56,172 nucleotides of DNA from Christensenellaceae bacterium OttesenSCG-928-K19 (GCA_030266015.1 JAJDHD010000014.1:1-56172); one strand, 5' to 3'; positions 18,060 to 26,276 are shown, counted from the first letter of the stretch. Numbers and translations are program-made. Notes: generated by a model not told the origin, from the letters alone.

Positions 18060-18326
18060 TTAGAAAACTACAAATGTGCTGTACAAAACGCTGCCGATTA
18101 CAAAGGATAGTATGATGCCGGTAAGTCCGGCAAATGTACCAATAATGCCAAGTATCATGGCGGGGCGTGCGATTTTGTCGGAGGTATTTGTTTGCAGCAT
18201 CTTTCGCCCCATAACCCATGCAGCGATACCAAACGCAAAGCCAATCAGGCTAAACCAGTTCAATACCGGAATATAGGTTAGCGTATCCAAAACGAGGGAG
18301 AGAATTGCGACGATTAATATAGCCAT
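18060..18326 (-). CDS. Small membrane protein (DUF4190-like), copy 2
   Basis: 88-residue protein with two hydrophobic hairpins (about residues 1-40 and 55-85) separated by a short charged loop RKMLQTNTSDKIARP. It resembles its upstream neighbour (18345-18635) in length and plan: helix pair, then a loop of the form N/T-x-x-K-x-A-R, then a second helix pair. This suggests tandem duplication. The general plan is that of DUF4190-type small membrane proteins. The function is unknown. GAAAACGACTCCT precedes the start; the ribosome site is weak. Confidence 0.65.
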   Translation of the reverse strand: MAILIVAILSLVLDTLTYIPVLNWFSLIGFAFGIAAWVMGRKMLQTNTSDKIARPAMILGIIGTFAGLTGIILSFVIGSVLYSTFVVF

Positions 18327-18344
18327 AGGAGTCGTTTTCCTGTA

Positions 18345-18635
18345 TTAAGAGATTGCAATCAAGCCGCATGCAACAAGGCCAAACGTCATTACAATATAGA
18401 AAATGATGGCAAGCACCGCAAGCACAATACAAACGGTTCCAATCGCTTTGCCGGCGCGCGCGTTTTTATCTGTCCGGTCCGATTTTAAAATATTGTTACC
18501 CGTGGCTACTGCCACAATGGCAAGAACAAAGCCGATAAACGAAAGAAACCCTGTGCTCACATTCGGGATGAGGGCAGGGAGCAAGGAAAGTATATTGCAC
18601 GCCAGTGCGATCAAGCCAAAGATAAGGGAAACCAT
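18345..18635 (-). CDS. Small membrane protein (DUF4190-like), copy 1
   Basis: 96-residue protein with about four short hydrophobic segments. The middle loop LKSDRTDKNARAGKAIGT corresponds to that of the next gene downstream (18060-18326), so the two are probably paralogues made by tandem duplication and co-transcribed (18-base gap). AAGAGAGG precedes the ATG on the minus strand. Family and function are only suggested (DUF4190-like). Confidence 0.65.
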   Translation of the reverse strand: MVSLIFGLIALACNILSLLPALIPNVSTGFLSFIGFVLAIVAVATGNNILKSDRTDKNARAGKAIGTVCIVLAVLAIIFYIVMTFGLVACGLIAIS

Positions 18636-18707
18636 AACAATACCTCTCTTATTATTCTTGTTTGTAGAATAATGTATGCTTTATTATCCCAGAAAAAGGA
18701 AGGGGTG

Positions 18708-19223
18708 TCAATGTGCCACAGCGGCTTCATAATCAAACATTTCGTCCATCTCAACAAGTTCATTCACCATGAAGGCGCGGATATAGTCGCTGTCTCTGGA
18801 AATGGAGTGGATGTAGTATCCGTTTTTTAGATAGAAGGCCACTGTAGAACGCATTTTGGACGCGGTGTGCAGTGTAATAGCCCTCACACCGAGGGCAACG
18901 CATTCCAGCTTTACCTTCTCCAGCAGTAGGCCGCCGATGCCCAGGTTCTGTACATCTGGCAACATGGAAAAACGGCTGAGATAAGCGATGTTATTACGCA
19001 TCACGTGAAAGCGCACGCTGCCCACTGTTTCGCCGTCAATTTTGGCAATATAAACATATTTGTTGCGGATGTCAAACAGCACGTCGTCCAGCGTTTCATA
19101 GAGCGCGGCAATTTTTTCACGCTTGCGCACCTCCTTGGCATAAAGGGCAAACGCTTTTTGGGTAATGGCAAGTACGTCCGGTGCATCCTGTTCAGTCGCT
19201 TTCTTCAGTTCTATCAATTCCAT
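18708..19223 (-). CDS. GNAT-family N-acetyltransferase
   Basis: 171-residue acetyltransferase. The acetyl-CoA-binding motif A is visible as LSRFSMLPDVQNLGIGGLLL (the Q-x-x-G-x-G form), preceded by a beta strand with VYIAKIDGETVGSVRF and followed by ITLHTASKMRSTVAFYLKNG, the usual motif B region. The substrate cannot be predicted. It lies downstream of the arg genes on the same strand, but a strong terminator and 350 bases separate it from argD, so it is not an obvious substitute for an arginine-pathway acetyltransferase. Its ribosome site is AAAAGGAA. Confidence 0.85.
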   Translation of the reverse strand: MELIELKKATEQDAPDVLAITQKAFALYAKEVRKREKIAALYETLDDVLFDIRNKYVYIAKIDGETVGSVRFHVMRNNIAYLSRFSMLPDVQNLGIGGLLLEKVKLECVALGVRAITLHTASKMRSTVAFYLKNGYYIHSISRDSDYIRAFMVNELVEMDEMFDYEAAVAH

Positions 19224-19571
19224 GCAATGATATTCCTTTTGGCATATTTATACTACTCATCCTGTGAAAGGAGGACAAGAGCAGCGTTCGTTTGCGACAC
19301 TGCTAACATAGATTTTACCGTATCTATGGATGTGATGCAAGACGCGAAAACCCCAAGTGGTGTACCATGTTGTAAAGCCGCAGTCCACTTTCTGCTTGGC
19401 ATAAGAGTGTTAAGAGTCAGGGCAAATTTATCCTTTTTGATAAAGGTGGGTATGTGCTCCTTGCTTCCCGTGTCATACCAAAACTGTAATTCCTGAAATG
19501 TGTGTCTGGCGGGAAGGGAACCGCATAGACCTATGCCCGGATTACTTTTGCAACCGCAAGACCTTCCATCA
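19224..19571 (-). other. Gap between argD terminator and acetyltransferase; unsupported open frame
   Basis: 348 bases with no recognised gene. A 111-codon frame is open on the minus strand (19588-19253), but its first codon lies inside the argD terminator, the next Met (19402) has no ribosome site, and its product matches no family I know. A weak promoter for the acetyltransferase may lie near 19260-19290. Confidence 0.4.
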
Positions 19572-19602
19572 TAAAAACAGGCCAACAATTTTGTTGGCCT
19601 GT
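19572..19602 (-). terminator. Rho-independent terminator after argD
   Basis: On the minus strand a 10- to 12-bp stem, ACAGGCCAAC with GTTGGCCTGT, is followed by TTTTTAT. It lies 6 bases past the argD stop and ends the argCBD operon. Confidence 0.9.
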
Positions 19603-19608
19603 CAGGTG

Positions 19609-20802
19609 TTATTGCAGTAGTTTTACCAGCGCAAATACCAGCTCGTCGATATCTGGCTTGGTGATTATATATGGGGGGACAAACCGCAGGGTGTTTGCAC
19701 CAGCCGTACCCACAATAAAGCCTTCTTCCAGCAATGTCGAGCGTATTTTCGTGGCGCTGAACGATTCGGTTAACTCCAATCCCAACATCAACCCCAGGCC
19801 GCGCACGTCCGCTACGGCATGTGGCAGCCGGTCCTTCAGCGCGACAAGCACTGTCTTGAAGTAATTCCCAAGGTCGGTGATGTGATAGAGCATTTTGTCA
19901 TCTATCCGTTTTACAGTATACAACGCTGCTGCACACGCCAATTGCCCACCGCCGAATGTAGAGCCGTGGTCACCGGGGGAGAAAGCAGAAGCGACTTTTT
20001 CCTTTGCAAGGCATGCGCCGATTGGGATGCCGCCGCCCAGCGCTTTTGCCATTGTTATAATATCCGCGTGAACGCCTTCTGCCTGTTGGCAGCCGAGGAA
20101 TTTCCCTGTGCGTCCCATGCCTGTTTGGATTTCGTCTACGATCAACAGCGCGTCATTTTTGTTGCACAAATCTTCAATTAGGTCAATAAATTCAGCATCA
20201 AGCGGGTGCACGCCGCCTTCGCCCTGGATTAATTCTATCATCACGGCACAGGTATCCGCGTTAATGGCATCCTTCATGCCGCTCTGATCATTGGCTGCAA
20301 CATAAGTCCAGTTATAGGTGCAAGGCTCAAATGGCTGGTGAAATTTATCCTGCCCGGTCGCGGAAAGTGTGGCAAGCGTACGTCCGTGAAAGCTGTTTTT
20401 CAGCGCCACAAAGTTTGCGGTTTTCATTCCTTTTTTATAAGCGCGCATTTTTGCCAGCTTAATAGCGCACTCATTTGCCTCTGCACCGCTGTTGGCAAAG
20501 AATACCCTGTCCATTCCGGATTTTTTGCATAATGCTTCAGCAAGCAATGCCTGCGGCTCGTTATAGAAATAATTGCTGGTGTGAATAAGCTGCGCCGCCT
20601 GTGCCTGCACTGTTTTGATAAAACCTTCATCCGAATAGCCAAGTGCATTTACCGCGATGCCCGCGAGAAAGTCGGTATATTTCTTGCCGTCCGTATCAAA
20701 CAGTGTTGCGCCCTCCCCATGCGTAAAGCACACGGGCAAACGTTCGCCAAACACGGGCATATAGTATTGTTGATCAAGTTGTTTTATTTGCTTCAAATCC
20801 AT
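19609..20802 (-). CDS. argD: Acetylornithine aminotransferase
   Basis: PLP-dependent transaminase of arginine synthesis, converting N-acetylglutamate semialdehyde to N-acetylornithine; 397 residues. Family blocks: NFHGRTLATLSATGQ-like KNSFHGRTLATLSATGQDKF, IVDEIQTGMGRTGKF, the PLP-lysine in TMAKALGGGIPIGA, and GDHGSTFGGGQLACAAA. The neighbours argC and argB decide between argD and related class III enzymes. GGGAGGTGCATC precedes the ATG on the minus strand. Last gene of the operon. Confidence 0.95.
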   Translation of the reverse strand: MDLKQIKQLDQQYYMPVFGERLPVCFTHGEGATLFDTDGKKYTDFLAGIAVNALGYSDEGFIKTVQAQAAQLIHTSNYFYNEPQALLAEALCKKSGMDRVFFANSGAEANECAIKLAKMRAYKKGMKTANFVALKNSFHGRTLATLSATGQDKFHQPFEPCTYNWTYVAANDQSGMKDAINADTCAVMIELIQGEGGVHPLDAEFIDLIEDLCNKNDALLIVDEIQTGMGRTGKFLGCQQAEGVHADIITMAKALGGGIPIGACLAKEKVASAFSPGDHGSTFGGGQLACAAALYTVKRIDDKMLYHITDLGNYFKTVLVALKDRLPHAVADVRGLGLMLGLELTESFSATKIRSTLLEEGFIVGTAGANTLRFVPPYIITKPDIDELVFALVKLLQ

Positions 20803-20824
20803 GATGCACCTCCCGTTGCTTCAG

Positions 20825-21721
20825 TTACCCGGTTACCATTGTACCGATGCCGGAATCTGTAAAGATTTCCAGAATAATGGGGTGGGGGATAGTCCCGTTT
20901 AATATATGCGTGCGCTTCACACCCTCGTCAAGCGCTTTCAAGCAGCTTTTCACCTTGGGGAGCATACCGCCCACAATTTTGCCGTCCTCAATCATGTTGA
21001 TGATATCATTTCTGGATGCGACATAAAGCAGGGTGTCTGGGTCGTCTGGAACAGTTCGCACGCCGTCTGTGTCTGTCAAAAACACCAGCTTTTCAGCTTT
21101 CAGCGCAGCGGCAATTGCTCCTGCGGCGGTGTCTGCGTTAATGTTATAGCTTTCGCCGTTTGCGCCCACGCCAATGGGCGCGATAACGGGAATATACTGG
21201 TCATGTGACAATGTGTTTAAAAGCGTAGTGTTGATGGAATTGATTTTGCCCACGTTGCCAAGATCCACGCCGTTCTTCACCGGCGCTTTTTCCGCTTTTA
21301 TGATATTTCCGTCTATGCCACACAGGCCAATGGCGGACGCGCCCATGCCGTTTAGCTTGGCGACGATCTCCTTGTTGATTTTGCCGGCAAGCACCATTTG
21401 CACCACTTCCATAGTCTGGTCATCTGTCACGCGCAGGCCGTCGATGAAGTGTGGCTCCACGTCAAGCGCGGCGAGAGTTCTGTTGATGTCCGGGCCGCCG
21501 CCGTGTACCAGTATGGGATTCATGCCTACAAATTTCAGCAGTGTTACGTCCTCTAAAATCTTGCGTGTCAAGTCGTCGTTTTGCATGGCAGCGCCGCCGT
21601 ATTTTATCACCACGGTTTTGCCGGACAAGCGCTGGATGTAGGGAAGCGCCTCTATCAGCATACTTGCTTTATATTGGTATTGCTTCATTTTGTTTTCGTT
21701 AGTATAGTTGTCGTTGCTCAT
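20825..21721 (-). CDS. argB: Acetylglutamate kinase
   Basis: Second step of arginine synthesis: phosphorylates N-acetylglutamate. 298 residues. It has the amino-acid-kinase glycine loops VIKYGGAAM and LVHGGGPDINR, and the C-terminal DGKIVGGMLPKVKSC. The N-terminal extension of about 25 residues before PYIQRLSGKTVV is the type seen in arginine-inhibited hexameric enzymes, so feedback inhibition is possible. ATG 21721 is preferred over 21724 because AAGGAG (21733-21728) is better spaced. It follows argC closely. Confidence 0.95.
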   Translation of the reverse strand: MSNDNYTNENKMKQYQYKASMLIEALPYIQRLSGKTVVIKYGGAAMQNDDLTRKILEDVTLLKFVGMNPILVHGGGPDINRTLAALDVEPHFIDGLRVTDDQTMEVVQMVLAGKINKEIVAKLNGMGASAIGLCGIDGNIIKAEKAPVKNGVDLGNVGKINSINTTLLNTLSHDQYIPVIAPIGVGANGESYNINADTAAGAIAAALKAEKLVFLTDTDGVRTVPDDPDTLLYVASRNDIINMIEDGKIVGGMLPKVKSCLKALDEGVKRTHILNGTIPHPIILEIFTDSGIGTMVTG

Positions 21722-21731
21722 CATAATCTCC

Positions 21732-22772
21732 TTATAGATACCACGCTACCCGCGGGAGCGCATGGGCTTCGTCAAAGCCGTTCATGATATTAAAGTTTTG
21801 GATTGCCTGGCCTGCCGCGCCTTTGATCAGGTTATCCGTGCAGGAAACAATTACGACGCGTCCTGTCCGCTCGGAGATGTCAAACCCAATCACGCAATTA
21901 TTGGAGCCGACCACCTGCTTTAGCTCAGGCAGTGCGCCTGTAGGCAATATGTGTGCGAAAGGTTTTTTCTCATATGCTTTTTTATAGGCAGTCGCAATTT
22001 TCTCTGCATCTACGCCTGGTGCAAGCTGTGCATAAATTGTGGCGAGTATGCCCCGCTTTACGGGGAGCAGGTGCGGCGTGAACAGCAGTGTGATTTCATT
22101 GCCACAAAGCCTGAAAAGCTGCTCTTCAATCTCGGACGTATGCCGGTGCTTTATTACGGAATATGCTTTAAAATTGTCCGCAGTTTCGCAATATGAGAAG
22201 GCAAGCTGCTCCTTGCGCCCTGCGCCGGACACGCCGGATTTCGCGTCGATTACAATGCCGTTTTTTTCAATCAATCTGTTTTGCAGCAGCGGTGCCAACG
22301 CAAGTATGCTCGTGGTCGTGTAGCAGCCCGGGTTTGCCAGCAACCGGGCGTTTTTGATAGCTTCAAAAAAGTATTCAGGCAGGCCATATACTGCTTCGTC
22401 GTTTTTTTCTTTTTCCGTATGCGTCATACCATACCATTCCTCATAGATGGCGGTGTCTTCATAGCGGAAATCACCGGAAAGGTCTATCACCCGCGCACCC
22501 GCATCCATTAATTTTGGAGCGGCTTGAATGGATTGTCCGTGGGGCAGGCATAAAAATACAAAATCATTTGCCTTGCCAATGGAGGCATAGTCTCCTGAGG
22601 AAAGGGGGATATCATCCGCCACGGCAAAATTGGAATAGACATCGCCCATGTTTTTGCCTGCGAAGTTCTTTGATACGGCACAGGTGACATTCACTTGATT
22701 GTGTGCATGTAAAAGCCGCAGCAGCTCCTCTCCCACATATCCGGTTGCGCCTATCACGCCAACATTGACCAT
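21732..22772 (-). CDS. argC: N-acetyl-gamma-glutamyl-phosphate reductase
   Basis: NADPH-dependent reductase, third step of arginine synthesis; 346 residues. It has a Rossmann start GVIGATGYVGEELLRLL, the active-site Cys in ANPGCYTTTSILAL, KSGVSGAGRKEQL, and the conserved His in HRHTSEIEEQL. First gene of argC-argB-argD; argJ, usually between argC and argB, is absent. GGAAGGATG precedes the ATG. A promoter with two ARG-box-like operators lies 25-60 bases upstream. Confidence 0.96.
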   Translation of the reverse strand: MVNVGVIGATGYVGEELLRLLHAHNQVNVTCAVSKNFAGKNMGDVYSNFAVADDIPLSSGDYASIGKANDFVFLCLPHGQSIQAAPKLMDAGARVIDLSGDFRYEDTAIYEEWYGMTHTEKEKNDEAVYGLPEYFFEAIKNARLLANPGCYTTTSILALAPLLQNRLIEKNGIVIDAKSGVSGAGRKEQLAFSYCETADNFKAYSVIKHRHTSEIEEQLFRLCGNEITLLFTPHLLPVKRGILATIYAQLAPGVDAEKIATAYKKAYEKKPFAHILPTGALPELKQVVGSNNCVIGFDISERTGRVVIVSCTDNLIKGAAGQAIQNFNIMNGFDEAHALPRVAWYL

Positions 22773-22797
22773 AATCGTTCATCCTTCCAGTTGTTTT

Positions 22798-22832
22798 TTC
22801 ATAATTATACAATACGATGAATAATTATTCAA
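22798..22832 (-). promoter_or_regulatory. argC promoter overlapped by two ARG-box-like operators
   Basis: Minus-strand promoter: TTGAAT (22832-22827), 17-base spacer, perfect TATAAT (22809-22804). A perfect 14-base palindrome TGAATAATTATTCA (22818-22831) covers the -35 and matches the core of the ArgR box. A second copy with three mismatches, TTCATAATTATACA on the plus strand (22798-22811), covers the -10. Their centres are 20 bases apart, the spacing of tandem ARG boxes bound by one ArgR hexamer. Repression of argCBD by arginine is therefore likely. No argR gene is in the window. Confidence 0.8.
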
Positions 22833-22971
22833 GATAATTTTTGTTGTAATTCTATATGTTTTGTGCTACCCTAACAAAGAACCGTAAACGATATCGTGGT
22901 TCGGTAGATTTTGCTTGTGCCTGCCATGTGCAGTCACAATTCAAAATCAGTATAATAAGAAATATGGCAAA

Positions 22972-23153
22972 ATGCAAGGTGCGCGTGTAAACAACAAATA
23001 TGCTGTTTGCCGCGATAATAGGGAAGGCGGATCAGCCGCCGCAGCCCCCGCTACCGTGAGATGGAGCACAGGACAAAAAGCCACTGGGTAACGCAACCCG
23101 GGAAGGCGTCCACAAAGGTGCGATGAAGTACAGCCGGTAAACCTGCCTTGCAT
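22972..23153 (+). ncRNA. Cobalamin riboswitch upstream of btuFCD
   Basis: The core of the B12 riboswitch is recognisable: GCCGCAGCCCCCGCTACCGT with the following GAG, then GCCACTGGG, CCCGGGAAGGCG and the 3' box GTAAACCTGCC. ATGCAAGG (22972-22979) pairs with CCTTGCAT (23146-23153) to close P1. It is followed by a terminator hairpin and then a cobalamin-type ABC transporter operon. Binding of a B12 coenzyme should favour termination and switch the transporter off. A TATAAT at 22951-22956 could be the promoter -10, though no good -35 is seen. Confidence 0.93.
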
Positions 23154-23230
23154 GGTCAATCCTTTGTGCGATTTGGGATGGGCCGGTGCAAATGATTCTC
23201 TCCGGGGGGAAGAAGGATATTCCAACAGAT

Positions 23231-23267
23231 ACCTTACTGACCGCAGGGAAGTAAGGTGTTTTTATTT
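23231..23267 (+). terminator. Riboswitch-controlled terminator before btuF
   Basis: ACCTTAC (23231-23237) pairs with GTAAGGT (23251-23257), followed by GTTTTTATTT. Placed 78 bases after the riboswitch and 45 before the btuF start, it is the likely expression platform. Confidence 0.85.
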
Positions 23268-23311
23268 ATGTTTTACGAAATCAAAGTCAAAGTATGGAGG
23301 AATGGAAAGAA

Positions 23312-24328
23312 ATGAAGAGAATTTTAATGGTGGTACTTGCGGCAGTTTTGTGTGTTGGGCTGGTAGCCTGCGCCGGCACACAAGGGGCGGACGAGGTCGA
23401 TATTGACGAGTTGGCGTCTGCTGCTGCGGAGCTGGAAGAAGCAGTGGGTGGAGACGAAGAGGAAGCATCTGAAGAACCGGCGGAAGAAGCCTCGGCAGAG
23501 CCGACGGAAGGGGCCGAAGAGGAAACAAGCGGCGATGTGGATGTTTTTGGTAATGGCTCTATTGAGGGGCTTAAGGCAGACAAAATCGTTTCTGTATCGC
23601 CTTCCGGAACAGAAATTATTTGCGCGCTGGGTGCGGAAGACCGCCTTGTGGGCAGGGATGAATATTCCAACTACCCGGAAAGCGTGCAGGATGTAGAAGT
23701 TGTGGGCGATTTTAACGGGCCTGATGTGGAAAAGGTTGTGGCGCTGGAGCCGGATGTTGTGTTGATGTCCGACAAATTGCAGCAGGACGCGATTGACCAG
23801 CTGGAAGACCTGGGGGTGCCTGTGGTGCTTGTGGATGCCACCAGCCTGGAGGATATCCCGTATTCTTTTGAGTTGATTGGCAAGCTGGTTGGCGAAGAGG
23901 AAGCGGCGCAGGCGCTTGCGGACGAGCTGGCGCAGGCGATTGCCGACGCGCAGGCAAACCAACCGGAGGAAGCAAAGACCGTATACTATGCGATGAGCTA
24001 TGGAGACGCAGGTAACTGGACAAGCGGCCCGGGCAGCTTTATCTATGATATGATAAAGATTGCGGGTGGAACGCCCGTGCCGGATGACGAATCGCTTCCC
24101 ACCTGGGTGGAATACCCTGTGGAAGACCTTGTGGCGGCAGACCCGGACATTATTCTGACGGATTCCAGCATGGGTGCCGTGGATCCTATTGAAGACCAGA
24201 CGGGTTATAGTGACTTGACTGCAGTGGCAGAGGGCAACGTGCACGAGATCAGCGCTGACGTATTCTCACGGCCGGGGCCGCGCATTATTGATGCGATCAA
24301 AACACTGAGTGATATTTTGAACGGGTAA
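23312..24328 (+). CDS. btuF: Cobalamin ABC transporter substrate-binding lipoprotein (BtuF-like)
   Basis: Extracellular solute-binding lipoprotein, about 338 residues. It has a lipoprotein signal peptide with lipobox LVAC (MKRILMVVLAAVLCVGLVAC), a long Glu/Ala-rich linker (residues 25-80), then a type III periplasmic-binding fold (DKIVSVSPSGTEIICALGAE, VGDFNGPDVEKVVALEPDVV). ATG 23312 gives the signal peptide directly and has GGAGG at 23296-23300. The family also binds haem and siderophores, but the B12 riboswitch upstream points to corrinoids. It is separated from btuC by a strong terminator-like hairpin. Confidence 0.9.
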   Translation: MKRILMVVLAAVLCVGLVACAGTQGADEVDIDELASAAAELEEAVGGDEEEASEEPAEEASAEPTEGAEEETSGDVDVFGNGSIEGLKADKIVSVSPSGTEIICALGAEDRLVGRDEYSNYPESVQDVEVVGDFNGPDVEKVVALEPDVVLMSDKLQQDAIDQLEDLGVPVVLVDATSLEDIPYSFELIGKLVGEEEAAQALADELAQAIADAQANQPEEAKTVYYAMSYGDAGNWTSGPGSFIYDMIKIAGGTPVPDDESLPTWVEYPVEDLVAADPDIILTDSSMGAVDPIEDQTGYSDLTAVAEGNVHEISADVFSRPGPRIIDAIKTLSDILNG

Positions 24329-24342
24329 ATGATGGATTAGCT

Positions 24343-24376
24343 CCAGCGTCCGGTTTGTTCCGGGCGCTGGTTTTTT
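24343..24376 (+). terminator. Terminator between btuF and btuC
   Basis: An 11-bp GC-rich stem (CCAGCGTCCGG with CCGGGCGCTGG, one T-G pair), loop TTTGTT, followed by six T. It lies inside the operon, 15 bases before the btuC start, and no other promoter is obvious, so it probably lowers btuCD expression relative to the binding protein. Confidence 0.85.
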
Positions 24377-24392
24377 ACAAAGGAAAATAGCA

Positions 24393-25400
24393 ATGCTTAA
24401 ACAACGCACAAAAAATGGATGGCTGTTGATTGCACTCATAGTGGGTGGAATCGCCGCGTTTGTGTGCGCTTTTTTTATTGGCAGCTCGGGCGTGTCCATC
24501 CCGGAGTTTCTTCAGATATTGAACGGGACGGCGTCGGACACCATGCAAAACATTTTTCTCAACATCAGGCTACCCCGTGCGATAGGCGCGTTCTTTGTGG
24601 GGGCGGCGTTGGCAATTTCCGGGTGCGCGCTGCAGGGCGTGTTTAAAAATCCCATGGCAGACCCGTTTGTGCTGGGTATTTCCTCGGGCGCGTCACTGGG
24701 GGCAACGCTTGCTATGGTGTTCTTTTCAAAAACTTCACTGCAAGGAACGGGAATGATCACAGCGCTCTCCTTTGTGTGTGCATTGGGGGCGATGTTTATG
24801 GTGTATTCTATTTCCCATATCCGGGGAAAGGTATCCACCTTCTCACTGCTGTTATCCGGTTTTGCCATCAGTGCGCTTTTAACAGCATTGGTTTATCTTC
24901 TCATGCTTTTGAACCGGGACAAGATGGATCAGGTGGTTATGTGGAATATGGGTTCGCTTTCTGCCATGAATTGGACAAAGTTGTATATTGCTATGCCGGT
25001 TATCATTGTGTGTTCCTGCTTGCTGATGACGTATTCCAAGCCGCTCAATATTATGCTGAACGGCGACGAGGTGTCGCAGAGCCTGGGTGTGGATACACAC
25101 AAAACGCGCAGAAACCTGCTGATTCTGACAGCGCTGCTCACGGCGACGGCGGTGGCGATCAGCGGTATTATCGGATTTGTGGGTCTGATGATCCCGCATT
25201 TGTTGCGGCTGGTGGTGGGGCCGGACAATAAAAAACTGATGCCGCTGTGCTTCGCGGGCGGTGGTGTGTTTTTGTTGGCCTGTGATATTGTGGCGCGCGT
25301 GGTTTTGAAGGGGCAGGAGCTTCCTGTAGGCATTATCACGGCAATCATAGGCGTACCTTTCTTCATCTTCCTGCTGCGGCGTGGCAGGAGAACAGTATGA
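24393..25400 (+). CDS. btuC: Cobalamin ABC transporter permease (BtuC-like, FecCD family)
   Basis: Membrane permease of 335 residues with about nine or ten hydrophobic helices. FecCD-family marks: RLPRAIGAFFVGAALAISGC, FKNPMADPFVLGISSGASLG and GIIGFVGLMIPHLLRLVVGP (the ATPase-contact loop). It works with the btuF product and the ATPase that follows. The start has AAAGGAAA upstream, 16 bases after the terminator hairpin. Confidence 0.92.
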   Translation: MLKQRTKNGWLLIALIVGGIAAFVCAFFIGSSGVSIPEFLQILNGTASDTMQNIFLNIRLPRAIGAFFVGAALAISGCALQGVFKNPMADPFVLGISSGASLGATLAMVFFSKTSLQGTGMITALSFVCALGAMFMVYSISHIRGKVSTFSLLLSGFAISALLTALVYLLMLLNRDKMDQVVMWNMGSLSAMNWTKLYIAMPVIIVCSCLLMTYSKPLNIMLNGDEVSQSLGVDTHKTRRNLLILTALLTATAVAISGIIGFVGLMIPHLLRLVVGPDNKKLMPLCFAGGGVFLLACDIVARVVLKGQELPVGIITAIIGVPFFIFLLRRGRRTV

Positions 25401-25421
25401 TGCGGTGGGGGAGGAGCATAG

Positions 25422-26192
25422 ATGGGCATAGAAGTAAAAAATATATCCTTCCGTATTGACGATACGCAGATATTGCGCGATGTATCCCTGAAAGGGGAGT
25501 CGGGTATGCTGGGGTTGATCGGCCCTAATGGCGCGGGAAAAACGACACTGCTTCGCGTGATTTCCGGTTATATAAAGCCGGATGAGGGGCAGGTGCTGCT
25601 GGACAACATGCCGATTTCTCAAATTGATATAAAAACGCGCGCACAGAAAATGGCGCTTGTGCCGCAGAATTATGCGCTTGATTATGACTTTACCGTGCTG
25701 GAAGTGGTGCTGATGGGCAGGAATCCGCACAAAAAGTCGTTTGAGTCGGATACTCCGGAAGATATTGCCCTTGCACGGGATTGCATCAACAGGGCTGGGA
25801 TCGGCCAATTGGAATCACGGTCGATCATGGGTCTTTCAGGTGGCGAGTGGCAGCGTATGATTATTGCGCGTGCCCTCACACAGCAGAGCAGTATACTGCT
25901 TCTGGACGAGCCGGTTTCTAATCTTGATATCAAGCATCAGGTGGGGATACTCAACACAGTAAGGGAACTGGTGACGGGGCACGGTCTTTTGTGTGTTTGC
26001 GTGCTGCACGACCTGAACCTGGCTTACCATTATTGCGATTCTATCGCTTTGATGAAGCAGGGGGGGATGTTTGCGACTGGCGCACCGCGGGCGGTTGTGA
26101 CAAAGGATACATTGGAAAGCGTATATGAAACGGAAATAAACCTGTTACATACAGGGGAGGATACATTTATTCTGCCTGTGATGAAGGGTTGA
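25422..26192 (+). CDS. btuD: Cobalamin ABC transporter ATPase (BtuD-like)
   Basis: ATP-binding subunit, 256 residues. Walker A GPNGAGKTT (residues 35-43), Q-loop LVPQNYAL, signature LSGGEWQR with Trp in place of the usual residue, Walker B SILLLDEPVSNLD and the H-loop CVLHDLNLA. FecE/BtuD subfamily. It follows btuC with a 21-base gap and GGGGAGGAG ahead of the start. It drives uptake of the ligand delivered by BtuF, probably a corrinoid. Confidence 0.92.
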   Translation: MGIEVKNISFRIDDTQILRDVSLKGESGMLGLIGPNGAGKTTLLRVISGYIKPDEGQVLLDNMPISQIDIKTRAQKMALVPQNYALDYDFTVLEVVLMGRNPHKKSFESDTPEDIALARDCINRAGIGQLESRSIMGLSGGEWQRMIIARALTQQSSILLLDEPVSNLDIKHQVGILNTVRELVTGHGLLCVCVLHDLNLAYHYCDSIALMKQGGMFATGAPRAVVTKDTLESVYETEINLLHTGEDTFILPVMKG

Positions 26193-26276
26193 AAACAAGC
26201 TTCAAAAATGATATGATAATTTGGTATGCCGCAGTGCATACCATTTGTTTTTTAAGAGAAGGATTAAGAAAAAGTT

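Noticed and set aside
23324-24244. 306-codon minus-strand frame inside btuF
   Set aside because: Caused by the GC-biased codon pattern of btuF; the sense strand has a lipoprotein signal, correct start and known fold.
26193-26276. T-box leader for proS
   Set aside because: Only 84 bases are available and no T-box or specifier loop is visible.
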